DNA from: a virus
IMG/VR virus record: IMGVR_UViG_3300031877_000006
Span: 1-29,511 of that record
Strand: one strand, 5' to 3'
DNA: 29,511 bases
Shown piece by piece: positions 18,053 to 26,692 of the stretch. A program made the position numbers and the translations under genes. The notes under the pieces are model-generated. The model saw only the letters and a list, made by a program, of their open reading frames with translations, was not told where the DNA came from and ran no database searches. Numbering within the stretch: the first letter of the stretch is position 1; each line of letters begins with the position of its first letter.

Positions 18053-21000
18053 ATGCCAGCAGATGTTGGAACCTCTACAAGTCAAAATGCAACCATTTAT
18101 CCACATCAGGAAAAGGCGCTCTCCGGCGCCGGACGAGATTGGGTTTGGTATTACGATGGCCCTACTCCCTCAATTGGATTTAGTTCTCGCCCATACGGAG
18201 GCTCCTTTGGTGCATTCACGACATATTGGACTGGGTCCAGTCACGGAGCCAGATTTTCAATTTTCAAAGAAGGGAAGTTTCCGCCAGCAGTTGAAGATGC
18301 AGCCTACTATGGGTATACTGGACAATACAACACACCCACTGGAACATTCTTTACGCAGCGGCCTCAAGCAATCTATGATGACATAAGCAAAAAAACATTC
18401 ATCGCCTACATGAGCAATAACGGATTTTCACCGCACATAACCTATTTTGACCACGTAACCAAACGATTCGGCACAGCTGTAGAAGTAGCCACAATTTCAA
18501 CTACAGATGGACACGTAGGCCCGGCCTTACTTATGGACGTTCTGGGCTATCTCTATGTTTTCTACGGTGGGGCAAACCTTTCCTTACGTATGAAAAAATC
18601 CACAAATCCACGAGACATCAGTTCATGGGGATCAGAGAAAGTAATCAGCACTGAAACATACTTACAATATCCAATGCCTGTCTTAATCGCGGGCACTATC
18701 TATCTCTTCATCCGCCGTTACCAATCAAGCCCATATAAAGCTTGGGAAGCCTATTTTACAAGTACGGATGGCGGTAACACTTGGACAGGACCTACTGATT
18801 TAATTGATTTTGGTACGCCCAACAATATTTACGCAGTTGTCATAAAGGCCAAAAACGGATCAGTGCATATCGCTTGGACCTATTACAACAACACAGATCA
18901 ATACTATCACAATGTCTATTATATGTATACCGACGATATGGTGACTTGGAAAAAACGAAACGGAACCACAATCACTCTTCCTGCTAATTCTTCAAACTCG
19001 GATTTGGTCTATTCCGATAGCAATGTCAAAGGTTTCGTCGTTGACATTCAAACCGACGAAAACAATGCGCCTTATATTTTGTTCCGTAAAGAAGGCACAT
19101 ACTACTTTTCAAAATACACAACTTCTTGGGTCACAAGCTCCATTACAACAAGCGGTGACGCTGGTGCATGGAACAATGGATTTCTCGATTGGGCTTGCCT
19201 TCGCGTCAAATCATCTACAGATTTCGATGTTTACTTAACTAAAGGCGGGCAAGCAACTAAAGATGGTGGAGAAATCGAACTTTGGGAAAGCAGCAACGGC
19301 ACAAGTTGGTCTAAAAGTAAAGAAATCACGCAGAATTCACCCAATCAACACAATATGTTGAAAACCGTCGCAGACGGACTCGATGAACTTCCTATAATTT
19401 GGTCTTACGGTGATGCATCGCCAACAAAAGTAATGATTGATACGTTGGAAAGAGTATGCATCGTAAGATGTCAAGGGGCTTCAGTTAACATTTATTATAA
19501 TCAGGGAATTCTCAAATCAGATGGCACAATAGCATGGGACAACGCTTCTGAGGTTCAAGCGACATCAGATGACGGTTATGACGTTAATCTTTGCAAAGAT
19601 TCAGATGGTTATCCTTGGATAAGTTACTTCAAAAATTCTGCCCTTACCTTGATGGTGGTGAAAGCTACAAGCACGAAAGGCGCCACGTGGGGAACGCCAA
19701 CTACTCTGTGGGCAAGTGATGGATCGGCAACCAGAGGCTTGAAAATTATTGCTCTAACCGCAAAAAAGTTACTTGCCATAGCAAACAAAACTGGAGCGAT
19801 ATCCAAGAGCCGACTCTTCAACGGGACTTCTTGGGAAGCAGAAGTCAATGCATCCTCTTCTTATCCCCAATCATATGTTTATGTAGACGCCGTAAATGAA
19901 GGCGACAACGTTCATCTGGTCTTCCTAAAACAAACAACCTATGCCATCATTTACATTAAATACACTTACGGCACCGGATGGAGTAGTGAAACAGTCGTTC
20001 AAGCCAGCACAACTGCTACTTCTGGACCCACATGCTCTCTGGATGAGGATAATGTCACACTTTACGTTTTTTGGGCTGGCTCACCAACGGTAAACCACAT
20101 CTTCTATAAAAAATGCGTAAACGGAACTTGGGACTCAGCCGAAACCGACTGGATACCGGAAACTGCGTTGACAAGCAATGAAAAATTGACCAGCTTCTTT
20201 AAAGATCAATTCACTAAAAGAATTGGCTTAGTCTACATGACTGGTAGCGCATCTCCCTATACCATTCGCTTTGAGTTTCTTTCAATAAAAACTAAAGTCA
20301 TCAGAACATACACCATCGACTTCTTTCTCCAAAAAACCTTTCAGAAACCTGCAATTTTTGATGCTGCAATACAAAAACAGAATATCACGAAACCATTCCT
20401 AAAAGATATCCTTCTTTCAACGAAATTTACAAAACCCTTATTAATAGACATAGAGATCCAAAAAGCCTTTACAAAGGCAATTCCAACTGACATAGCAATA
20501 TTGAAAACGCTCTTGCCTACTTATCCCATCGACGTAATCCTTCAATCATCACAACCAACGACAAAGTCTTTCCTCTCTGATTTGTTATTGCAAAAGGGAT
20601 TCTCAAGAGGCTTTCTAATCGATGTGAGGCTTGTACAATTCGTAACTTATTTCGCAGCGCACGCCATAGACTTAGATCTTCAGCAAAGAAACATAACAAA
20701 ACCTGCCTTCTTTGACCTTCGAATCATTAAACTGGACATAACGAAGATTCATAACATCGACATAATTCTGGCTCAATTCAAGACAACAAATTTTGCCAGT
20801 GACTTCTTGATACAAAAGACTTCAATCCTCAAAACTATCGCCATCGATACAGCCATCAGCAAAGCTTTTTCAGCGGCTTTTCTTTCAGACATTGTCACTG
20901 TTCAGAGGTTAACTACCGAAATTTTGGCAGATATCCTCTTGACTAAAGCCTTCAAAACAATCTCATTCCTTCACGACCTTGCAATTCAAAAGACTGTCAC

Positions 21001-21109
21001 CAAAACTATTCTAATTGATGTAAACATCGGCACGACCGCATATGCTGGCTTGATCAAAATGGACATGGAAGAACTCTTTCCAATCCAAATGCAAATAGAG
21101 GGACTTTAA
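18053..21109 (+). CDS. Long tail fibre / receptor-binding protein, 1018 aa
   Basis: The largest gene. Residues 1-740 read as one or two beta-propellers of sialidase/BNR-like type: an Asp-box (STDGGNTWTG, about 237-246) and many SxDG..W strands, consistent with glycan binding or cleavage. Residues about 750-1000 are a different array: about 17 irregular repeats of 14-18 residues, of the form (L/I)xDIxIxKxFTK, expected to make a fibrous shaft. The C-terminus (YAGLIKMDMEELFPIQMQ) may attach or trimerise. This arrangement (globular head first, shaft second) is unusual for phage fibres, which typically have the shaft N-terminal. No intramolecular chaperone motif is seen. It is probably the host-recognition protein. 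Confidence 0.7.
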   Translation: MPADVGTSTSQNATIYPHQEKALSGAGRDWVWYYDGPTPSIGFSSRPYGGSFGAFTTYWTGSSHGARFSIFKEGKFPPAVEDAAYYGYTGQYNTPTGTFFTQRPQAIYDDISKKTFIAYMSNNGFSPHITYFDHVTKRFGTAVEVATISTTDGHVGPALLMDVLGYLYVFYGGANLSLRMKKSTNPRDISSWGSEKVISTETYLQYPMPVLIAGTIYLFIRRYQSSPYKAWEAYFTSTDGGNTWTGPTDLIDFGTPNNIYAVVIKAKNGSVHIAWTYYNNTDQYYHNVYYMYTDDMVTWKKRNGTTITLPANSSNSDLVYSDSNVKGFVVDIQTDENNAPYILFRKEGTYYFSKYTTSWVTSSITTSGDAGAWNNGFLDWACLRVKSSTDFDVYLTKGGQATKDGGEIELWESSNGTSWSKSKEITQNSPNQHNMLKTVADGLDELPIIWSYGDASPTKVMIDTLERVCIVRCQGASVNIYYNQGILKSDGTIAWDNASEVQATSDDGYDVNLCKDSDGYPWISYFKNSALTLMVVKATSTKGATWGTPTTLWASDGSATRGLKIIALTAKKLLAIANKTGAISKSRLFNGTSWEAEVNASSSYPQSYVYVDAVNEGDNVHLVFLKQTTYAIIYIKYTYGTGWSSETVVQASTTATSGPTCSLDEDNVTLYVFWAGSPTVNHIFYKKCVNGTWDSAETDWIPETALTSNEKLTSFFKDQFTKRIGLVYMTGSASPYTIRFEFLSIKTKVIRTYTIDFFLQKTFQKPAIFDAAIQKQNITKPFLKDILLSTKFTKPLLIDIEIQKAFTKAIPTDIAILKTLLPTYPIDVILQSSQPTTKSFLSDLLLQKGFSRGFLIDVRLVQFVTYFAAHAIDLDLQQRNITKPAFFDLRIIKLDITKIHNIDIILAQFKTTNFASDFLIQKTSILKTIAIDTAISKAFSAAFLSDIVTVQRLTTEILADILLTKAFKTISFLHDLAIQKTVTKTILIDVNIGTTAYAGLIKMDMEELFPIQMQIEGL

Positions 21110-21110
21110 A

Positions 21111-21413
21111 ATGATAAAGAATCGGGGCGACAGTTATGGTCGAAAGTGCACGTTCACAGATGAAGATGGCGCACCATTGATTCCAGACAGCCAAGAAGTC
21201 ACAATCTACGATCCCGGGGGAAATCTCAAAGCCACTTTAATTTATCCAACAGACATCACATTAGTCTCCGGAACAACATACAAATTTTATTATAATATCC
21301 CGGCAGATGCTACATTCGGAGATTGGAAGGGATATTGGAAGGCCATCAAAGGCACAAAACAAGAAACAGAAGCATTCATTTTCACAGTTGAAGCAAAACC
21401 TGGAGAATCCTAA
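21111..21413 (+). CDS. Ig-like beta-sandwich structural protein, 100 aa
   Basis: ATG one base after the fibre stop. It has a beta-rich pattern with YDPGGNLKATLIYPTDITLVSGTTYKF split by turns, and WKGYWKAIKGTKQETEAFIFTVE at the end, resembling an immunoglobulin-like strand set used as small virion or fibre-attachment modules. Its position suggests a fibre adaptor. Confidence 0.55.
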   Translation: MIKNRGDSYGRKCTFTDEDGAPLIPDSQEVTIYDPGGNLKATLIYPTDITLVSGTTYKFYYNIPADATFGDWKGYWKAIKGTKQETEAFIFTVEAKPGES

Positions 21414-21414
21414 A

Positions 21415-21735
21415 ATGGCATCATACTGCACTGTAGCTGACGTAAAAGAAATCCTTCAATTGGATCCTGAAGATTCGACTATGGATTTAGAGATTGAACA
21501 ATGTATCAAATCAGCTTCTACCCACGTATACAACCTTGCCACAAAGGAAGGCATAACAATCTCAGAATCAATCCCTCAATCGGTTACAGATGCAACCGCT
21601 CACTTCGCAGCCTGGATCCTTCGACGTCGAAGAGACCCATCAGGCGCAGAAGCCTTCAAAGCCGAAGCTGAAGAGATTTGGCAAAAATACGCTGACGCTG
21701 AAAGAGGAATTCCCTTCAAGGTGGGTCACGCCTAA
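21415..21735 (+). CDS. Head-tail connector (gp6-like), 106 aa
   Basis: ATG at 21415; an upstream in-frame ATG at 21307 would overlap the previous gene by 107 bases and is rejected. It is an all-alpha protein: TVADVKEILQLDPEDSTMDLEIEQCIKSAS, VYNLATKEG, then VTDATAHFAAWILRRRRDP and a C-terminal helix. This is the usual outline of connector proteins that form the first ring below the portal. Confidence 0.65.
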   Translation: MASYCTVADVKEILQLDPEDSTMDLEIEQCIKSASTHVYNLATKEGITISESIPQSVTDATAHFAAWILRRRRDPSGAEAFKAEAEEIWQKYADAERGIPFKVGHA

Positions 21736-21737
21736 AA

Positions 21738-22181
21738 ATGGTTAAACCAGTTTTGCGCGTTGATGATACAAAACTTCAGTCTTGGTTAAGCCATGAGCCT
21801 GAACGTGAAGCAGAATCGCTGCGACTGTTCCAAGAAGAGGGTTCAATCTTGGTTATGGCGGAGATGCGACAACAAGTTCCGATCCGCACCGGATTCTTAC
21901 GTGAGAGCATTACTACGAGGATCACGCCAGCTGGGTTCACGGTTGAACCAACAGCGCCCTATGCGCTTGCGGTTGAGAAAGGCACAGGTCCACACACTAT
22001 TTTTCCAGTGCGAGCCAAAGTTTTGAGATTTGAAACAGAGGCTGGGGCTATTATCTTCGCGAGATATATGAAACACCCTGGCTTTCCAGGTCGATTCTTT
22101 GTCAAACGGACTGCGGAAGCGGTTCGAGAAAGATTGAGAGAGTTGGCAGAAAATATTCTGCGGAGGCTATATCATGCCTAA
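21738..22181 (+). CDS. HK97 gp10-like neck/tail-completion protein, 147 aa
   Basis: ATG two bases after the connector stop. Hallmarks: VPIRTGFLRESI, APYALAVEKGTGPHTIFP, KVLRFETEAGAIIFARYMKHPGF and a basic C-terminal helix. The pattern VP.RTG.LR.SI ... YA..VE.GTGPH is diagnostic of this family, which bridges the head and tail. It overlaps the next gene by 8 bases. Confidence 0.8.
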   Translation: MVKPVLRVDDTKLQSWLSHEPEREAESLRLFQEEGSILVMAEMRQQVPIRTGFLRESITTRITPAGFTVEPTAPYALAVEKGTGPHTIFPVRAKVLRFETEAGAIIFARYMKHPGFPGRFFVKRTAEAVRERLRELAENILRRLYHA

Positions 22182-22602
22182 TCCAAGAGCCATTAGAGAT
22201 CAAATCATCTCCATTCTGACAGCCGCAGACCCCAAAAACGATGCAGAGGCAAGCATCAAAAAAATCTTTAAAGGGGAGCCTCCTCGAAGTCGTTGGCCTG
22301 GTTTTCCTTGGGGTTGGGTTGAATGGGTGGGCGGAATCATGGAGCCGCCTGTCGGCGCCAAAGCCCAAATCAGAGATATTTTCTATATTGTGATTGTCGA
22401 CAGACACGTTGACGCTGAAAAAGCTGAGAACAGCATTATGGAATTTGCCAGTTCTGTTGAGGCAGCTCTCGATGACGACCCGTCTATAGGTGGGTTAGTT
22501 GCTGCTTCTTGGGTCATTAATCGTGAGAAACAGAAATTGTTTGAAAGCGACTATAGCATAGTCGCGGTTAGGCTCACTTTTGCTACAAGAAGGCGGGAGT
22601 GA
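22174..22602 (+). CDS. Tail terminator-like protein, 142 aa
   Basis: Starts inside the previous gene. Features include helix PRAIRDQIISILTAAD, aromatic WPGFPWGWVEWVGG, AQIRDIFYIVIVDRHVDAEKAENSIMEFASSVEAALD and a last strand (YSIVAVRLTFATRR). The alpha-beta pattern and place between the gp10-like protein and the tail tube match tail terminator proteins that cap the tube. Confidence 0.6.
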   Translation: MPNPRAIRDQIISILTAADPKNDAEASIKKIFKGEPPRSRWPGFPWGWVEWVGGIMEPPVGAKAQIRDIFYIVIVDRHVDAEKAENSIMEFASSVEAALDDDPSIGGLVAASWVINREKQKLFESDYSIVAVRLTFATRRRE

Positions 22603-22614
22603 GAAGGTGAAAAA

Positions 22615-23556
22615 TTGGCGATAAAACGATATGTTGGATTGGGAAAGGAAACAACTTATGGAGTAGCCGTAGCAGCAACTCGTTATTTGGCGGCTTTAGC
22701 ATCAATCAAACCCGATCAAAGTTGGATTATTCCACCTCCAATCGCGAGCAGAGGTTTCCGCAAACGAAATCTCGGACCCTACAGAGCTCGTGGCTCAATT
22801 GATTTTCCAGTTGAACCCGAAAACATCGGAGAACTACTTTTAGGCGTGCTCGGAAGTGTCTCATCCGCTCAACAAGGCGGAACAATAGCTTATTTGCACA
22901 CGTTCACACCTGGTGATCTGCCACCGAGCTTTACACTGAGAATGGGAGTAGAACAAACCGAACGAGTACTTCCTGGCGGCTTAATTGATGGTTTGACCCT
23001 TCGATTTCCACACGATGATGACGTAAAAGCAAGAGCGGAAATCTGCAGCGGATTTGTCGAAACAAAAGCTTCTTTGGCTTCACCTACAATGTCGATATTG
23101 CAGGCCTTGAACTTTAATTATTCGGGTTCACTCTTCAAAATTGCGGCTTTGGATAAAAGAAGCATAATTTACGATGCTGAGGTGACTATTAAAAATAACG
23201 TTCCATTTTCCCGTGGTGATTTGTCAGGTCGGACATTTGCAACCAAGCGGTTTGGGCAACGCGAAGTCTATGGCAAGATCAGCGCATACTTTGATGACAC
23301 AACTGAGTATGACAGGTTCATCGCCGGAAACGAATTTGCACTACAGATAACAGTCATGGGTCCTGTCATAGTTGGAGCTTATCAATACTACCTTCAAATT
23401 GACATGAACAAATGCATCTACTTGAAAGACACAAGCCCCGACGTCACAGCTGAGAATGAACCGCTTGTTATCGATGCACCATTCAAAGCGTTTATTGACC
23501 CTGCAACTGAACGAGAAATATTGGTTAAACTCCAAAATTCCATAACGAGCTATTAG
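22615..23556 (+). CDS. Major tail tube protein, 313 aa
   Basis: TTG start with AGAAGGTGA upstream. The protein is beta-rich: KRYVGLGKETTYGVAVAATRYLA at the start, GSIDFPVEPENIGELLLGVLGSV, FTLRMGVEQTERVLPGGLIDGLTL, and KISAYFDDTTEYDRFIAGNEFALQI. This is the standard layout of the two-sheet tube protein that stacks as hexamers. Its place between the terminator and the frameshifted chaperone gives a second argument. Confidence 0.75.
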   Translation: MAIKRYVGLGKETTYGVAVAATRYLAALASIKPDQSWIIPPPIASRGFRKRNLGPYRARGSIDFPVEPENIGELLLGVLGSVSSAQQGGTIAYLHTFTPGDLPPSFTLRMGVEQTERVLPGGLIDGLTLRFPHDDDVKARAEICSGFVETKASLASPTMSILQALNFNYSGSLFKIAALDKRSIIYDAEVTIKNNVPFSRGDLSGRTFATKRFGQREVYGKISAYFDDTTEYDRFIAGNEFALQITVMGPVIVGAYQYYLQIDMNKCIYLKDTSPDVTAENEPLVIDAPFKAFIDPATEREILVKLQNSITSY

Positions 23557-23565
23557 GTGATTCTC

Positions 23566-23904
23566 TTGAAAACGAAAATCGGTGATACGGAATACACGGT
23601 AATGCCGATTCCACCATACCTGTCACCATATTCAACTCGGATTGGCGAGCTGCTGCAGAAGAGACCTCAAACCGTTCAAGAAGCTGAAGAAATGAGTAAA
23701 GAGATCAAAATCCTTATGGAAAAATTGCTCAAAGAAACGGTGAAGCCTGAGCCATCTATTGAGCATCAAACACAAATTTTCAAGGTACTCTGCAATCACA
23801 CAAACGACATAATCCAACAAGCCCAATTTTTTCGCGCACATAAAGGATCCAGCATTACAAAAAGCAGCGCAGCTCGCTCTGATCCTGCATCAGAGACCAA
23901 GTGA
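23566..23904 (+). CDS. Tail assembly chaperone, short (G-like) form
   Basis: TTG at 23566 has GGTGA seven bases earlier; GTG 23557 is part of that ribosome site. The product is helical: RIGELLQKRPQTVQEAEEMSKEIKILMEKLLKE and then IFKVLCNHTNDIIQQAQFF. It ends in a basic, low-complexity tail (SSITKSSAARSDPASETK), typical of a frame that is not the main product. A second frame downstream extends the protein, as in lambda G/GT. Confidence 0.65.
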   Translation: MKTKIGDTEYTVMPIPPYLSPYSTRIGELLQKRPQTVQEAEEMSKEIKILMEKLLKETVKPEPSIEHQTQIFKVLCNHTNDIIQQAQFFRAHKGSSITKSSAARSDPASETK

Positions 23905-24055
23905 ACTCTTGAAACTGAGGGATTCAGAAATATGGCTGCTGGAAGTCGACTATCAACTTATCATGCAAACGTTAGAGAAAATGTCGACCGGAGAGGATGA
24001 AACCGCGGAGCAAAAAAGAGAAAAGGTGAGGCAATGGAAAAATGGCAAGTCCTGA
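23822..24055 (+). CDS. Tail chaperone C-terminal extension (T-like)
   Basis: An open frame without a start codon overlaps the end of the short chaperone: FFAHIKDPALQKAAQLALILHQRPSELLKLRDSEIWLLEVDYQLI, with breaks. This helical pattern is common in T extensions that bind the tape measure. To enter it from the short form the ribosome must move +1 or -2; the -1 frame stops at once (TAA at 23841). The window for the shift is 23813-23904 and contains a six-T run at 23827-23832. It ends 14 bases inside the tape measure gene. Confidence 0.6.
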   Translation, partial: PNFFAHIKDPALQKAAQLALILHQRPSELLKLRDSEIWLLEVDYQLIMQTLEKMSTGEDETAEQKREKVRQWKNGKS

Positions 24056-24644
24056 GGTGACGATTCAAGCCAATCTTGAAGGAGTCGAACAAGTTACGGC
24101 AGGTTTTAATCAAATCGGCGAAGCCGCTGGAACCATGGGCTCCAAAGTTGGCGCCTCAACAAACACCATGGATATCAGTTATCGACGCTTATTGCTTACA
24201 ACTGCAGGGATGATGACTAACATGCTTCAGCTCGGCGACATCATGGGTCGCATGGCCTCAGGTCAAATGGACTTGGGAAGAGGCGCAATAATGCTGGGTT
24301 TGAATCTTCTACAATTGGCCAGCCAAATTTGGCTTGTTGTAGGCGCCTTGAAAGCTCAAGCTATTGCTCACGCAATCGCCCACGGTTTATCAGGTCCAAT
24401 TGGATGGGCGATTTTAGCTGGAGCTGCAGCTGCCATCGGAGGCGCATTAGTACTCACAGCTTCAATTCCCTCCCGACAAACAGGAGGACCCATCCCGCAA
24501 ACAGGACCATATCTCCTGCATGCCGGTGAATACGTTTTACCGAGAGGGCCCTCAGCTTTAACAATCAACATTTATGGTGCTGGTTCACCACGGGAAACAG
24601 GTGACGCAGTGGTTGATGCGTTGCGCCGAGCAGGAGTGATATAG
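24042..24644 (+). CDS. Short tail tape measure protein, 200 aa
   Basis: Sets tail length and is ejected with the DNA. Residues 1-50 are a polar alpha region (MASPEVTIQANLEGVEQVTAGFNQ). Residues about 50-150 carry two hydrophobic segments (MIMLGLNLLQLASQIWLVVGAL-like and GPIGWAILAGAAAAIGGALVL). The end has the conserved TGGPIPQTGPYLLHAGEYVLPRG motif, split here, that marks the C-terminal part of tape measures. Most tape measures have 600-2000 residues; at about 1.5 angstrom per residue, 200 residues would give a tail of about 30 nm. The ATG sits in the chaperone extension, the normal place for this gene. Confidence 0.7.
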   Translation: MASPEVTIQANLEGVEQVTAGFNQIGEAAGTMGSKVGASTNTMDISYRRLLLTTAGMMTNMLQLGDIMGRMASGQMDLGRGAIMLGLNLLQLASQIWLVVGALKAQAIAHAIAHGLSGPIGWAILAGAAAAIGGALVLTASIPSRQTGGPIPQTGPYLLHAGEYVLPRGPSALTINIYGAGSPRETGDAVVDALRRAGVI

Positions 24645-24646
24645 TC

Positions 24647-26692
24647 CTGAGTACACTTGCTCCTGTTAAATGTCGCGTGGAGATTCTGCGTGGGCCTCCC
24701 TACTTTTTTGATGATCACTTTTCAAAGGCTACTTGGGACACGTGGCAAGCCACAAAAGTCATTTATGGAGACCTTATCGATGTCACTATCGCGGCTGGCT
24801 ACACTGCCGGAGCCATCACCCACCCTTTAGGCGCCACGATCAGCACTGATCCATATCGTTTTCTCGTCGTACGAGCAACTGCGTTTTATGGAACAAACTG
24901 GCGAATTGAAGTGCCTGTCCTCGGCGCAGGTTACACAATTTTCAAAATTTTCACAGACACAGGCTTAAAGATCATTGATTTGTACGCTGAAAACGGCGGT
25001 GCCCACTTTAATTACAATCAATTTTCAATTAGAGTAGATGGAGCCCAAGGTGATTTTGTCCAACTTGATTATGTAGCCACCTGCAATTATTTGAGCGTGC
25101 TTGTCCCAGTCGATGTCGGTGATGTCGTTGAAGAATTAACGATAACGCGCCCTTTATTGGCGCAAGGGGTTTCTGGCGCCCAACTCACACTCCAAAATTT
25201 TGGAGGCGCCCTCAACGGACAAATTAACAAACATGATATCATCTTGATTTGGTTGAGCCGCGTAGCCAGCGATCTCGGTAGCAATCCAGCCTGCAAGGTC
25301 TTCGGCGGAAGAATAGTTAATCCCACAAATCAGGGTCGTGGACAGGGCGCCTTTTTCCTCAAATTGGACTGTCATGGACACGCTTACGAATTGAACAATC
25401 CGCCTGGTTTGCTTCAAAAATTGTATCCTTCTCCTGGAACTAATGGAAGAACGATAATAGAGGATGCTCTTGGGCTATGTTACTACGTAGCTAAGCATCC
25501 AGTCGCCTCAAAATGGTTTGATAACACCGGCGCAGAGGGATCAACAGACGATCGCATAAACTCTACACACGAAGTGGAATATGATGAAGTTAAGCCCAAG
25601 ACTGTTATTGATGAAATCGCTGAAAAAGCCAGTAATCCCGCGGGTATAAAAGGCTTCGACATCTATGAAACGCCCAGCGGCGTACTTGTCGGACATCTCA
25701 AAAACAGTTTAGATTTTGTCAGTCCAATCAGCAGCATTACGCCAGAAAATTATAGCAAAAGCGAGGATGTGCATCGAATAAAAAACAAAATCAAAGTCTA
25801 CGGAGCCAGAGAACGTACAAATCCGAGCGATAAAGATTCTTGGACCGAATCGCTGACCAACTGGACAAGTGATGGTACATTGTCTCTTAATGCCGATAGA
25901 AAATTGGGTTCATGTAGCGTTCAAGCGACTAAAATTGGGGCATCAGTAATGTATATGCAATTGACATTCTCACAAATTTCGGCTCTTTTCCGCGCGGGAT
26001 ATCGAAATATCAATTATTGGCTCAAATTCATTCATAGTAGCGGGGTGAAACCCTCCAGCTTAATGATTTATCTCTTCTGTCCTAACTACAATAATTCTCG
26101 TAGAACCTATCAATATGATTTCCCTGATGACAGTGTCTGGGGACAAACTGAAGGAAAAAAAATTGGTCCTACTCAGAATCACGAATGGGAAGTCGTGATG
26201 AGTGGTAACCCTAATTGGGCAAATATTCAAGGCGTCAGATTCGATGTAACTTTTCCTTCATCAGGTGATATCACAATGCGATGTGACGCTTTATTTTTTG
26301 GCGAGAGACCATTTGAAGGCTCTGCAGAAGACGCGACAAGCCAAAACAATTATGGAATTCGCGTTCCAGAGCCAGAAGTAGATGAGGCGTTAAAAAGTGA
26401 TGCTGACTGTTTGGCAAAGGCTCAATCAATTCGAGATTTTCTCAAAGACCCGGTCGTCTCATTGCAGAATGTTTTTGTTGATGGAGATTATCGCTACAAT
26501 CCAGGTGACAGACAAAGACTTATTGTTTCAAATGACAATTTAGATAACTACTTCCGAATCCTTTCAATTAAACACCAAATAAGAGGCCCAACCTGGGATA
26601 CAATTCTCACACTTTCTGAGGAACCCGAGTATATCGATTACGTGATCAGAAAATTGAGGGAAACCGACAAATTACTCGAGAGGATTTTTTAA
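24647..26692 (+). CDS. Tail hub / tail-tip protein with carbohydrate-binding-like modules
   Basis: About 681 residues. The likely start is CTG 24647 (STLAPVKCRVEILRGPPYF), with AGGAGTGA eight bases upstream; GTG 24677 would delete the first strand. The N-terminal 150 residues are a jelly-roll-like module (DDHFSKATWDTWQATKVIYG). The middle resembles tail hub proteins: VEELTITRPLLAQGVSGAQLTLQNFGG, HDIILIWLSR and KVFGGRIVNP, then GRTIIEDALGLCYYVAKHP. Residues about 400-560 form another jelly-roll-like domain (WTESLTNWTSDGTLSLNADRK, then NINYWLKFIHSSG), and the end returns to a hub-like beta part (VSLQNVFVDGDYRYNPGDRQRLIV). Its stop overlaps the stop of a minus-strand gene. Confidence 0.65.
   Translation: MSTLAPVKCRVEILRGPPYFFDDHFSKATWDTWQATKVIYGDLIDVTIAAGYTAGAITHPLGATISTDPYRFLVVRATAFYGTNWRIEVPVLGAGYTIFKIFTDTGLKIIDLYAENGGAHFNYNQFSIRVDGAQGDFVQLDYVATCNYLSVLVPVDVGDVVEELTITRPLLAQGVSGAQLTLQNFGGALNGQINKHDIILIWLSRVASDLGSNPACKVFGGRIVNPTNQGRGQGAFFLKLDCHGHAYELNNPPGLLQKLYPSPGTNGRTIIEDALGLCYYVAKHPVASKWFDNTGAEGSTDDRINSTHEVEYDEVKPKTVIDEIAEKASNPAGIKGFDIYETPSGVLVGHLKNSLDFVSPISSITPENYSKSEDVHRIKNKIKVYGARERTNPSDKDSWTESLTNWTSDGTLSLNADRKLGSCSVQATKIGASVMYMQLTFSQISALFRAGYRNINYWLKFIHSSGVKPSSLMIYLFCPNYNNSRRTYQYDFPDDSVWGQTEGKKIGPTQNHEWEVVMSGNPNWANIQGVRFDVTFPSSGDITMRCDALFFGERPFEGSAEDATSQNNYGIRVPEPEVDEALKSDADCLAKAQSIRDFLKDPVVSLQNVFVDGDYRYNPGDRQRLIVSNDNLDNYFRILSIKHQIRGPTWDTILTLSEEPEYIDYVIRKLRETDKLLERIF

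Noticed and set aside
18053-21109. Diversity-generating retroelement target in the fibre
   Set aside because: No reverse transcriptase or template repeat was seen in the window.
22102-22407. Minus-strand frame antisense to the neck genes
   Set aside because: Overlaps two well-supported tail-neck genes; looks like a shadow.
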